Below are positions 9,111 through 16,660 of a stretch of DNA of 35,734 nucleotides, one piece after another. Location of the stretch: NCBI GenBank assembly GCA_013812655.1, contig JACCTC010000125.1:1-35734 (forward strand), in the 5' to 3' direction. Below the pieces are notes generated by a model. That model ran no database searches. It was given only the letters and a program-made list of their open reading frames with translations, and was not told where the DNA came from. Position 1 is the first letter of the stretch, and the number at the start of each line of letters is the position of its first letter. Source of the DNA: Deltaproteobacteria bacterium. Its GTDB lineage: Bacteria > Myxococcota_A > Polyangia > Haliangiales > Haliangiaceae. Both the position numbers and the translations under genes were made by a program.

Positions 9111-10147
9111 CGCATGTCCAGGAACGGATCGACCGGCGACGACGGGCGCGCTCGCTTCCTGAGGAGGAGGGCGTCGATGTGCTGCTTCGCGCGCGGATGA
9201 AACTGCGGGTGCGCCCCGCTGCCGATGTACTGCCGCCAGTAGCCGATCGCGGCGTCGACGCGACCGAAGGTCTCCTCGGCGAGCGCGTAGTAATAGAACT
9301 TCTCGCCGGTGGGCACGAAGAACGTGTCGCCACGCTCGACGCGTAGTCTGAACGTGGCGAACCCGCTCGCGCCCTGCGCGAGGATCAGCTGCTTCGCGAG
9401 CTCGCCGCGCTCGTCGCGATCGAGCGCGACGGCCGCACCGTAGATCGTCGACACCTCGGCGGTGTACGGCAGCTCGCGGTACGCGTTGATCGAGTCCTCG
9501 AGCCGGCCGAGCATCATGTAGGTCTCGGCGAGGTTGCTCCACGCGTTCTCGATGTTCTCGTTCTTACCGTCGCTGCGCTCGAGGTAACGCTCGTAGTCGC
9601 GGGCAGCCTCCTCGAGGCTCTGCTTCGTGCCGAGCTTGGTGTGGAGGATCGCGCGATCGAACAGCACGCTCTCGCCCTCGCTCGCGGAGAACCGCGGGTC
9701 GAGCGGTGCACGCGCCTCGGCGGCGGTCCACGCATCGATCGTCTGCTGTGCGATCACGGGATCGATCGTGTCGCTGCGGCAATCACGCAGCGGACTCGGC
9801 GTGTAGTTGAGCTGCGGAATGGTGAAGCAGCTGTCGAGGTAGAACGAGTTGAGCGTCGCGCCGATCCGGAAGTACGGCTCGGCTTCGGTGGGGCGCGCTG
9901 CGGCGGCTCGGCGATACGCGTCGAGCGCGTTCTGGACCTGACGCCTGCGCTCCGCACGCGCCGAGCTCTCGATGTTCGCCAGCAGGACGTGGTCGTCGCC
10001 GTCACGCATCGCCTTCTCGTAGACCTGTTTCGATGGATCCGGCGCGCTCTGCGCGATCGCGTCCGCCCAGATGTTCGCGCGCGCCTCGGTGAGCTGCCCG
10101 AATTGCCCGAGCTGGACGACGAGGAGGGCGGCGAGCGCGCGCTTCAT
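9107..10147 (-). CDS. Exported TPR protein, middle gene of operon
   Basis: 346 residues. The N-terminus MKRALAALLVVQLGQFGQL is a probable signal peptide, with cleavage near TEARA. The rest is TPR-like: paired helices such as NAWSNLAETYMMLGRLEDSI and KFYYYALAEETFGRVDAAIG, ending HPRAKQHIDALLLRKR. It overlaps both neighbours by 4 bp (ATGA), which implies translational coupling in a three-gene operon. The C-terminal block is recognisably related to those of the genes on either side, so the operon seems to have arisen by duplication and divergence. Catalytic motifs are absent; a structural or partner-binding role in the periplasm is inferred. Confidence 0.76.
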   Translation of the reverse strand: MKRALAALLVVQLGQFGQLTEARANIWADAIAQSAPDPSKQVYEKAMRDGDDHVLLANIESSARAERRRQVQNALDAYRRAAAARPTEAEPYFRIGATLNSFYLDSCFTIPQLNYTPSPLRDCRSDTIDPVIAQQTIDAWTAAEARAPLDPRFSASEGESVLFDRAILHTKLGTKQSLEEAARDYERYLERSDGKNENIENAWSNLAETYMMLGRLEDSINAYRELPYTAEVSTIYGAAVALDRDERGELAKQLILAQGASGFATFRLRVERGDTFFVPTGEKFYYYALAEETFGRVDAAIGYWRQYIGSGAHPQFHPRAKQHIDALLLRKRARPSSPVDPFLDMR

Positions 10148-11115
10148 GGCGTCACCCGAGCCTGCTGAGGCTGGCGGCGCAGCGCATCGATCGCGGCGAT
10201 GTGTTCGAGCGCGCGCGCGCGCCACGGCGCATCCGTGATCGCGGCGTAGTGCGTCCACTCGGCGCGTGCCTCGGCGTAGTGAGCTTGCGATTCGTAGAGC
10301 AGGCCGCGGTAGTAGTACAGATCTGCCGGATCGGGGAAGCGCAGCTTCGCGAGCTCCTGCTGCAAGTAGCTCATGTACTGCACGCCGAGCATGGCCTGCA
10401 TCCGATCGAGCACGGTGAACGCAGCGCCGCGCTGCTCGTCGCGATCGTAGATCACGGCGAGCGCGAACGACGCGAGCGTGGTCTCGGCGGGGTAGTGGCC
10501 GAGTGACGGCGCGGGCAGGGCATTCACGAGCGTGTCGATCGCCTGGGGAACCTCGCCGTGCATCGCGAGCGCGTTCGCGAGGTAGACCAGCGAGGGCGCG
10601 GTCACCGGCGAGAGCCCGCCGTGGACGAGCTGCAGCCAGCGCACCGCGGTGGCGTGCTCGCCGAGCCGCAGGTAGATCGCGCCGAGCCGGCCGGCGACCT
10701 CGATCATGATGCGATCGGTACCCGCGAGCTCCGCGCACCGCTCGAACGCGTCGATCGCCTCCCGCGTCCGACCGAGCTCGTCCGCGGCGCGCCCGAGCAG
10801 CGCGAGCACCTCGAGGTTCTGCGGCGAGAGCGCGCGTGCGTATTGGAGCATGTTGTAGGCGTCGCGATGGAACCGCGCGCGGGTCTCGACGGCCCAGTCG
10901 GTGTCGCCGTTGATCGCGTGATCGGGACGGGACATCGCGAGGCGCGCATTCGCGACGATCGCAGCGACCTCGGTGCCGTTCGGTTCGATCACCTCGCGCC
11001 AGAAGTCGACACGTGGCGCAGGTGTCGCGGGGCGTGCCGGGCGCAAGCGCAGGATCACGCTCGCCTCGGCGGTCGCCGAGCTGACCATCACCGCGAAAAC
11101 CCAGGGCCAGCGCAC
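10144..11115 (-). CDS. Exported TPR protein, first gene of operon
   Basis: 323 residues. A short hydrophobic N-terminus (MRWPWVFAVMVSSATAEA) looks like a signal peptide. TPR-like repeats occupy about residues 75-310 (EVLALLGRAADELGRTREAI; PSLVYLANALAMHGEVPQAI; DLYYYRGLLYESQAHYAEAR), ending in APWRARALEHIAAIDALRRQ, which parallels the ends of the two following genes. Its TGA overlaps the next ATG by 4 bp. It is the promoter-proximal gene; about 175 bp separate it from the divergent TPR gene on the other strand. No enzyme motif is seen. Confidence 0.76.
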   Translation of the reverse strand: MRWPWVFAVMVSSATAEASVILRLRPARPATPAPRVDFWREVIEPNGTEVAAIVANARLAMSRPDHAINGDTDWAVETRARFHRDAYNMLQYARALSPQNLEVLALLGRAADELGRTREAIDAFERCAELAGTDRIMIEVAGRLGAIYLRLGEHATAVRWLQLVHGGLSPVTAPSLVYLANALAMHGEVPQAIDTLVNALPAPSLGHYPAETTLASFALAVIYDRDEQRGAAFTVLDRMQAMLGVQYMSYLQQELAKLRFPDPADLYYYRGLLYESQAHYAEARAEWTHYAAITDAPWRARALEHIAAIDALRRQPQQARVTP

Positions 11116-11293
11116 GCTTGTCAGTATGCCGGCTGGAATCTCACCTTGCCAGGCTGCATCGCCCTCCCGCTACCGGGACCTCCCGACCGCGGGGCGGGGG
11201 TCGAGTCACCGATCGGGATGGATCTGAATCATCGTGTTTGCAAGTGCTTGCGCGTCATCGCGCCGTGGCCCGGCACTTGCTGAAACATCCGAG

Positions 11294-12274
11294 GTGGACC
11301 GAGCAGTGATCGCGACGGCCGTCGAGCTCTTCGAAGCTCGCCACTACCCCGGCGTCGTTGCGATGACCTCTGATGCCCTCGAGGACGAGCCCGAGTGCGT
11401 CCCGCTCCTGCTCATTCGCGCCCGCGCGCATATCGCCCTCCGGCGCTCGCTCGATGCGCAGGCCGATCTCCGCGACATCATCCGCCTCGACCCCCGCTGC
11501 GGCAGCGCGTTCCGGCTGCTCGGCGAGCTCGCGGCGCGCCGCAACGAGAACCAGTCCGCCGCCATCTTCTTTCGCGAGGCGCTCCGCCTCGACCCCGGCG
11601 ATCAGGGAGCCGCCGACTGGCTCCACATCGTCGACGCAGCAGCTCGACCAGCCGCGGTAGTCACAACAATCCCGGCACCCACTACCGCGGCTGGTCATCT
11701 TTCCCCCAACCGCGATTCCCTCGACCGCGCGCCGATCGAGCCGGCGCGCCGCCCCACCGAGCAGCCACAGACCCTCGGCGCCGGCAGCACGCGCACCAGC
11801 CAGCCCCGCTTCGCGAAGGGCACCGCCTCCCCCGAGGAATTCGATCGCCCGACGCGTCCCTTCGCACGTGCCGCCGAGCCCGACAAGAACGATCACGACC
11901 TCGACACCGTCTCACCGCTCGCGCGGCCCCCCAAGCCGAGCGCGCCCGCGTGGGCCGTCGCGCGCATGATCTCGCTCCCTGTCGAGTCGCCTCCTGCGCG
12001 CGGCTCTTCGGCGCCCGTCCACGCCAAGCCCGCTCCGTACGTCCAGCCACGACCGATCAGCCGCGGCCCGATTCCCGAGCTGCCCGGCTTCGGCGACTAC
12101 CTCGTCGCCGCGGGCATCCTGACCCGCGAACGCCTCCGCGCCGCGCAGGCCTACCAGCGATCGATGAAGGTCCAGCTCGCCACCGCGATCGTCACCCTCG
12201 GCCTCGCAACTCCACAACGCATCGAGTGGGCCGCAGTCGCCCATCAGTCCGAGCTCGCCCGCGCCCGCCTCTGA
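11294..12274 (+). CDS. TPR protein with GspE/PilB N-terminal-like domain
   Basis: About 326 residues from a GTG. The N-terminal 115 residues are TPR-like (CVPLLLIRARAHIALRRSLD; GSAFRLLGELAARRNENQSA). A Pro/Arg-rich, probably disordered linker of about 140 residues follows. The last 60 residues (FGDYLVAAGILTRERLRAA onward, ending IEWAAVAHQ) resemble the MshEN/T2SSE N-terminal module that precedes secretion ATPases and can bind cyclic di-GMP; the RLG arginine of the nucleotide-binding motif is not evident. The longest frame starts at 11234 and another GTG lies at 11306, so the exact start is uncertain. The gene is followed by the hairpin and mobile elements, which lie outside its coding sequence. 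The fusion suggests a scaffold for a secretion or motility machine. Confidence 0.65.
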   Translation: MDRAVIATAVELFEARHYPGVVAMTSDALEDEPECVPLLLIRARAHIALRRSLDAQADLRDIIRLDPRCGSAFRLLGELAARRNENQSAAIFFREALRLDPGDQGAADWLHIVDAAARPAAVVTTIPAPTTAAGHLSPNRDSLDRAPIEPARRPTEQPQTLGAGSTRTSQPRFAKGTASPEEFDRPTRPFARAAEPDKNDHDLDTVSPLARPPKPSAPAWAVARMISLPVESPPARGSSAPVHAKPAPYVQPRPISRGPIPELPGFGDYLVAAGILTRERLRAAQAYQRSMKVQLATAIVTLGLATPQRIEWAAVAHQSELARARL

Positions 12275-12293
12275 CCAGACCGACGCATTCACG

Positions 12294-12370
12294 AGGGGAC
12301 AGGCTACACAAACTCAACTTTCTCCCGCTCCGCGGCGCCAGACGCCGTTGAGTTTTTGTCGCCTGTCCCC
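12294..12370. repeat. REP/MITE-like inverted repeat, copy 2
   Basis: A left arm starting GGGGACAGGC and containing ACTCAAC (12295-12319) faces a right arm starting GTTGAGTTTTTGTC and ending CCTGTCCCC (12347-12370); 22 of 24 bases pair by eye around a 28-base, GC-rich loop. The left arm repeats the sequence at 3228-3256. This paired form is typical of REP/BIME elements or small non-autonomous transposons, and could also act as a terminator for the preceding gene. The insertion sequence begins four bases after the right arm. Confidence 0.7.
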
Positions 12371-12548
12371 CTTAGGGACCGGCGCCAAATAAACCGGTCG
12401 ATTGATGACGTATAAGAGCATCGATCGTTGCACGTCGCCGATCTGCTGTCGATCCGTGCTGATCGATTTCTGCGGGGAGATCCGGACTCAGTCAGTCCAG
12501 CGGGAGCGTTGACTGCGCCTGCGGAGAGGATCTTCATCTGCCGTGTAG

Positions 12549-14000
12549 ATGAAGGCCACCAGCAAGAAGACTGCTGCCAAGAAGAAGACTGCTGCCAAGA
12601 AGAAGACCGCTGCCAAGAAGAAGGCCGCTGCCAAGAAGAAGGCCGCCGCCAAGAAAACGGCCGCCGCCAAGAAAACGGCCGCTGCCAAGAAGAAGAAGGC
12701 GGCTGCGAAGAAAATGGCCGCCGCCGAAAAGAAGGCAGCCAAGAAGCAGGAACGCGCGGCGCGAGAATCGGAAATCGGGGACCGTTACCGCAAGTTGGAG
12801 AGCAGCCTGACGGAGCGGACTCGACGGCTGTTCGTGGCGAGCGAGGCGATCGCGTTCGGCTACGGCGGCATCGTGGCCGCGTCTCGTGCGACGGGGATGG
12901 CACCGAGCGTGATCGGAACTGGAATCGCAGAAGTGCGTGCGCTCGAAACCGGCACAGCGCCAAACCTCCCGCTCACTCGAAGCCGGCGACCCGGAGCCGG
13001 ACGCAAGAAGGAAACGGAGAAGGATCCGACGTTGCTCCCGGATTTGAAGACGTTGATCGAATCCACGACGCGTGGTGATCCCGAGTCGCCGTTGTTGTGG
13101 ACGGCACGCAGCCAACGAAACATCGTGGCCGCGCTCAAAAAACAAGGTCATCGAACGAATAGGAAGATGCTCGCGAGGCTGCTCACGGACCTCGGCTACA
13201 GCCTCCAAGCGAATCGCAAGCGGCTCGAAGGCGCGCAGCATCCAGACCGCGACGCGCAGTTCGAGAACATCAACGAGACGATCCGTCGACAACTCGAAGC
13301 GAACGAGCCGGTCATCTCGGTGGACACGAAGAAGAAAGAACTGGTCGGGGCGTACAAGAACGGCGGCCGCGAGCTCCGAGCGCAAGGCGATCCCGAGGAC
13401 GTTAACGTGCATGACTTCATCAACAAGGAACAGGGCAAAGGCAAGGTGGCGCCCTACGGCGTCTACGACCTTAACGAGAACGAAGCTTGGGTCAGCGTGG
13501 GTATCAGCCACGACACCGGCGAGTTCGCCGTCAACACCATCCGGACCTGGTGGAAAGAGATGGGTGCACCCAGGTATCCCAACGCGATCTCGCTCCTGAT
13601 CACTGCCGACGGCGGTGGCAGCAATGGGTACCGGCTGCGCCTGTGGAAGCTCGAGCTACAGGGCCTCGTCGACGAAGTCGGATTCCCGATCACCGTTTGT
13701 CATCTGCCGCCGGGGACCAGCAAGTGGAACAAGATCGAGCACCGCTTGTTCTCGTTCATCACCAAGAACTGGCGTGGCAAGCCGCTCATCACCCATCAGG
13801 TCATCGTCAACCTGATCGCCGCCACAACGACGGCGACCGGCCTCACCGTGCGAAGCCGCATCGATGATCGCATCTACCCGAAGGGCCGCCGAGTCTCGAA
13901 CAAGCAACTCGACCTCGTGAACCTCGAACCCCACGAATTCCACGGCGAGTGGAACTACACCATCCACCCGACGGTGCGACATGACGCGCCGATCGGGTAA
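12549..14000 (+). CDS. ISAzo13-family DDE transposase with H1-like tail
   Basis: 483 residues. From about residue 75 the protein follows the ISAzo13-family plan: IGDRYRKLESSLTERTRRL, GGIVAASRATG (helix-turn-helix region), RRPGAGRK, then the DDE triad in ISVDTKKKE (Asp259), ITADGGGSNGYR (Asp354) and WNKIEHRLFSFI (Glu397). The motifs are intact, so it should catalyse cut-and-paste transposition. Residues 1-75 are unusual: near-perfect KKTAAK/KKKAAA repeats, like eukaryotic histone H1 tails or bacterial HU/H1-like proteins, expected to bind DNA nonspecifically. An in-frame Met at 56 could give a version without most of the tail. Family members usually start near the ERTRRL region. It lies inside perfect inverted repeats. 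Confidence 0.88.
   Translation: MKATSKKTAAKKKTAAKKKTAAKKKAAAKKKAAAKKTAAAKKTAAAKKKKAAAKKMAAAEKKAAKKQERAARESEIGDRYRKLESSLTERTRRLFVASEAIAFGYGGIVAASRATGMAPSVIGTGIAEVRALETGTAPNLPLTRSRRPGAGRKKETEKDPTLLPDLKTLIESTTRGDPESPLLWTARSQRNIVAALKKQGHRTNRKMLARLLTDLGYSLQANRKRLEGAQHPDRDAQFENINETIRRQLEANEPVISVDTKKKELVGAYKNGGRELRAQGDPEDVNVHDFINKEQGKGKVAPYGVYDLNENEAWVSVGISHDTGEFAVNTIRTWWKEMGAPRYPNAISLLITADGGGSNGYRLRLWKLELQGLVDEVGFPITVCHLPPGTSKWNKIEHRLFSFITKNWRGKPLITHQVIVNLIAATTTATGLTVRSRIDDRIYPKGRRVSNKQLDLVNLEPHEFHGEWNYTIHPTVRHDAPIG
12560..12750 (+). repeat. 18-bp coding repeat (Lys/Ala tail)
   Basis: Degenerate tandem units of AAGAAGACTGCTGCCAAG, about ten copies with some 15-bp units, encoding the KKTAAK/KKAAAK tail of the transposase. 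Third-position variation (ACT/ACC, GCT/GCC) indicates drift after expansion. Confidence 0.8.
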
Positions 14001-14595
14001 TTTGGCGCCGGTCCCTAAGCAGCGGGCGATGGTGCGTCGTGACGACGGCGGAAACCGTTTCCTCGAAGAGGGAACGAACCCGGTGTCAGGCTGTGAGGAT
14101 CCAGCGGGTGCAAGTCCCGTCTCGGTAAGCGGAAACGCGTCGAGTAGCAGAGCCACCACACGGACCGAGAGGGACGTGGACGAAGCTGGCCGACAAAAGC
14201 CCGTGAACCAGCGAGAGCTGCTCAGCGGGGAGCGAGTACGCGGGCCGCAACATGAAGTGAAGTCTGCAGCCTCGTCACAGTTACAACCCGAGGGCCGAGC
14301 CGCTCATTTCACGGCGAAGGCAACATCGATGTCGAGAGACAACCATCTCGAAAGCGACCTCGGCGGGGTAGAGGACGCAGCACGCGTACAAGGATCAGCA
14401 TGGAACACGAGAGCTCCGTCTGCACAGCCGTCGTCACGGCAAGGTGTCTCGTATAAGCCCAAGGCGAAATCGAGCGTCGTGCAGCGGAAGTCCGAGGAGA
14501 TCGAAGTACCGACGAGGATCGCGACGAACAACGCGATCGGAGGGAAGGGTCTCTGGGGTACAGGTCGAGCGGATCGAAGAGGTACGCACAAGGGC

Positions 14596-15568
14596 ATGGA
14601 CGCCAAGCGTCCCAACTCCCCCCGAGGGCGAAGTCCCGAGGACAACGTACGAAGCCTCCAAGGTCAGCTGCGGGATGTCGCCAAGCAACAACCGGGTCGA
14701 AAGTTCCACGCGCTGTACGATCGCATCCACAGGAGTGACGTCCTGCAGGAGGCGTGGAACCAGGTGAGACGGAACCAGGGGGCCGCGGGCGTCGATACAC
14801 AGACGATCGCGGCGATCGAGCAGCAAGGCGTGGAGAGCTTCCTCGAAGCGATCCGAGCCGAGCTGCGCGAGAACGAGTACCGGCCGCAGGCGGTCCTGCG
14901 CCGATACATTCCGAAGGCTGATGGAAAGCAGCGACCGCTCGGGATTCCGTCGGTCCGTGATCGTGTCGTGCAGACGGCTGCGAAGCTTGTTCTCGAGCCG
15001 ATCTTCGAGGTCGGATTCAAGGACTGCTCGTACGGGTTTCGACCCAAGCGTTCGACGACGCAGGCACTGGAGAAGATCCGCGTGGAGTCAAACCGCGGAT
15101 TCAACTACGTGCTCGATGCGGATATCCGCGACTTCTTCGGCAACATCGATCACCAGTCGATGCTGTCGCTGGTCGCTGCGGAAGCGCTTCTCGGGGCCGG
15201 AATGGGTGAAACGACGCAAGCGCGTCTACTTCCTCCAGCGCTGGCCTTCAACGAAGAGCATGAAGCGGATCCGACAGCGCGTGAAGGAGATGACTCCGAA
15301 GCGACGAAGTCACGTGGATCCTCGCGACGTGATCGCCGAGATCAATCCCGTGCTGCGTGGTTGGGGTCAGTACTTCCGCACCGGAAATGCTGCGGACCAC
15401 TTCAACGGCATCGACGGTTACGTCGCGTGGCGCCTCAAGCGGATGCGCGTGCATCGCAAAGGTCGCCACCTGAAACCTGGCGAAGCTCGTCGTTGGAAAC
15501 GGTCCTATTTCTACACTCTCGGACTTCATCGCCTTGGTGGCACCGTCGCTTACCCGGAGGCTGCGTAA
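14596..15568 (+). pseudogene. ltrA: Group II intron RT/maturase, catalytic core deleted
   Basis: Frame 1 from the ATG at 14596 encodes the N-terminal RT region: NVRSLQGQLRDVAK, GAAGVD, the RT motifs YIPKADGKQRPLGIPSVRD and SYGFRPKRS, and the VLDADIRDFFGNIDH segment carrying the first catalytic Asp. Similarity stops near SLVAA at about 15175-15182. Frame 2 then resumes at RKRFSGPEWVKRRKRVYFLQ with the thumb/maturase (domain X) part, including NPVLRGWGQYFRTGNAA and ending YPEAA at 15568. Everything between, including the YADD active site, is missing, and the join shifts the frame, so no functional RT can be made. In-frame readthrough instead gives unrelated sequence to 15678. There is no endonuclease domain after domain X, as in classes lacking it. 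Confidence 0.87.
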
Positions 15569-15599
15569 TGCCACATCACGTCCTGAAACGACCGCCCGT

Positions 15600-15684
15600 A
15601 AGCCGTGTGCGGGAAATCCGCACGCACGGTTTGAAAGGGGGTCTAGCCGGCACCCGTTTCTCGACGGGGAAAGGCTAGATCTAC
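15600..15684 (+). ncRNA. Group II intron domains V and VI
   Basis: Domain V: the catalytic triad AGC at 15601-15603 opens a hairpin (CCGTG pairs with CACGG, then TGCGG with CCGCA) with a two-base bulge and a GAAA tetraloop, ending ACGGTTT. Domain VI: CTAGCC pairs with GGCTAG around an inner stem (ACCCG/CGGGG), followed by ATCTACC. The RNA catalytic core therefore appears preserved although the protein gene is broken. Confidence 0.78.
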
Positions 15685-15686
15685 CA

Positions 15687-16511
15687 ATGCCCGAGCTGCC
15701 CGAGGTCGAGACCGTCCGGAGAACGCTGGCTCCTGCTGTCGGTGCACGGATCGAGGCGGTATGGGACAGTGGGAAGCCGTTGCACATGCAGCGCCGTCCG
15801 CCGCGCGCGAAGCTGCGTGCGCTCGTCGGTGCCACGATCGTCGCGATCCGTCGGCACGGCAAATACCTGCTCGTCGACACCGATCGACCGCAGTCGCTGC
15901 TCGTCCACCTCGGGATGACCGGTCGGTTTTGCATCGTCGATGCCGCCACGCCGCGCGCGAACCACACGCATCTCGTGCTCGGGCTCGACGCGCGCGAGCT
16001 CCGCTTCGTCGACGCTCGGCGCTTCGGGCAGCTCGACGTGGTCGAACGCGCCCGCGAGCGGCTCCACCCCGCGCTCGCCGTGCTCGGGCCGGATGCGCTC
16101 GTCGATGGAGTCGATGCGACCGCGCTCGTGACCCTCGCGAAGCGCCGCAAGACCACGCTCAAGGCGTTCGTGCTCGACCAGAGCGTCCTCGCGGGCGTCG
16201 GTAACATCTATGCGTCCGAGGCCCTGTGGCGCGCCAAGCTGCGACCCACGAAGCGGTCGAACAAGCTCACGGTCGCCGCCGCTGCACTGCTCGCTGCGGC
16301 GATCCGCGAGACCCTCGAGAACGCGCTCGAGAATGGCGGAACGACGCTCTCGGACTTCGTCGCTGCCGACGGTGTCGCCGGCGAGAACGCCGACTATTTG
16401 TGGGTCTACGCTCGTGCCGGCCAGCCGTGTCTGGAGTGCAAGACGCTCATCAAGCGCGCGGTCCACCAAGGACGGGCCACGTACTACTGTCCAACGTGTC
16501 AGACCCCGTAA
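15687..16511 (+). CDS. mutM: Formamidopyrimidine-DNA glycosylase
   Basis: 274 residues, standard length for Fpg/MutM. It begins MPELPEVETVRR, where Pro2 (exposed after Met removal) and Glu3 are the catalytic nucleophile and acid. RHGKYLLVD carries the conserved Lys of the Fpg fold, VGNIYASEALWRA is the helix-two-turn-helix, and the C-terminal zinc finger has Cys248, Cys251, Cys268 and Cys271. It excises 8-oxoguanine and other oxidised purines from DNA and nicks the strand by beta/delta elimination. The start codon lies within a few bases of the 3' end of the group II intron, so its original leader is separated from it by the intron and the insertion sequence; expression may depend on intron splicing or on a promoter in the intron. 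Confidence 0.97.
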   Translation: MPELPEVETVRRTLAPAVGARIEAVWDSGKPLHMQRRPPRAKLRALVGATIVAIRRHGKYLLVDTDRPQSLLVHLGMTGRFCIVDAATPRANHTHLVLGLDARELRFVDARRFGQLDVVERARERLHPALAVLGPDALVDGVDATALVTLAKRRKTTLKAFVLDQSVLAGVGNIYASEALWRAKLRPTKRSNKLTVAAAALLAAAIRETLENALENGGTTLSDFVAADGVAGENADYLWVYARAGQPCLECKTLIKRAVHQGRATYYCPTCQTP

Positions 16512-16622
16512 GCGGTCTACCTCTCCTCCGTTCACAAGGCTGACTGCCGCGACGGGGTTTGCTCGTCAGCTGTGCCCTGGGGTAGTGTGACGCCGAAAAC
16601 AGGACGAAGGTCGCGGACCTAG

Positions 16623-16655
16623 CCTCGCGCCAGTCTCGCGCCAGCCTCGCGCCAG
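16623..16655 (+). repeat. Three 11-bp tandem repeats before sigma gene
   Basis: Units CCTCGCGCCAG, TCTCGCGCCAG, CCTCGCGCCAG lie directly upstream of the ATG at 16661, where a Shine-Dalgarno sequence would be expected and none is seen. They could vary in number and thereby alter translation, but this is speculative. Confidence 0.65.
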
Positions 16656-16660
16656 CCTCC

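Larger units (their letters stand above)
12375..14015 (+). mobile_element. Complete ISAzo13-type insertion sequence
   Basis: A 1641-bp element with perfect 16-bp terminal inverted repeats, GGGACCGGCGCCAAAT at 12375-12390 and its reverse complement at 14000-14015. The match extends outward through CTTA/TAAG, so it is either 20 bp long or a TA target duplication within an original CTTAAG site. One transposase gene fills it (12549-14000), its stop codon lying at the inner edge of the right repeat. The element looks intact and potentially active. It sits between a REP-like hairpin and the 5' end of a group II intron. Confidence 0.85.
14032..15686 (+). mobile_element. Group II intron, internally deleted
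   Basis: The 5' end GTGCG at 14032 matches the group II consensus GUGYG and is followed by a structured leader with no open gene of its own. A broken reverse-transcriptase/maturase gene occupies 14596-15568. Domains V and VI follow, ending at CTACC just before the mutM start codon. The element is about 1.65 kb, short for an ORF-bearing intron, consistent with the deletion in the protein gene. The exact 3' junction (15684-15688) is uncertain. Its 5' end is only 16 bp from the insertion sequence. Confidence 0.8.

Noticed and set aside
12560-12750. Possible CRISPR array
   Set aside because: The repeats are contiguous 15/18-bp coding units without unique spacers.
12534-13511. Minus-strand frame with Leu/Gly repeats (LLLGSG)
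   Set aside because: A mirror of the Lys/Ala codon repeats in the transposase; not an independent membrane protein.
13981-15678. A single 565-residue RT protein
   Set aside because: The frame is open, but after about 15180 it no longer matches RT; the maturase part continues in another frame, so it is a deletion pseudogene.
15248-16207. 319-codon minus-strand frame across the intron end and mutM
   Set aside because: It crosses domains V/VI and is antisense to the certain mutM gene.
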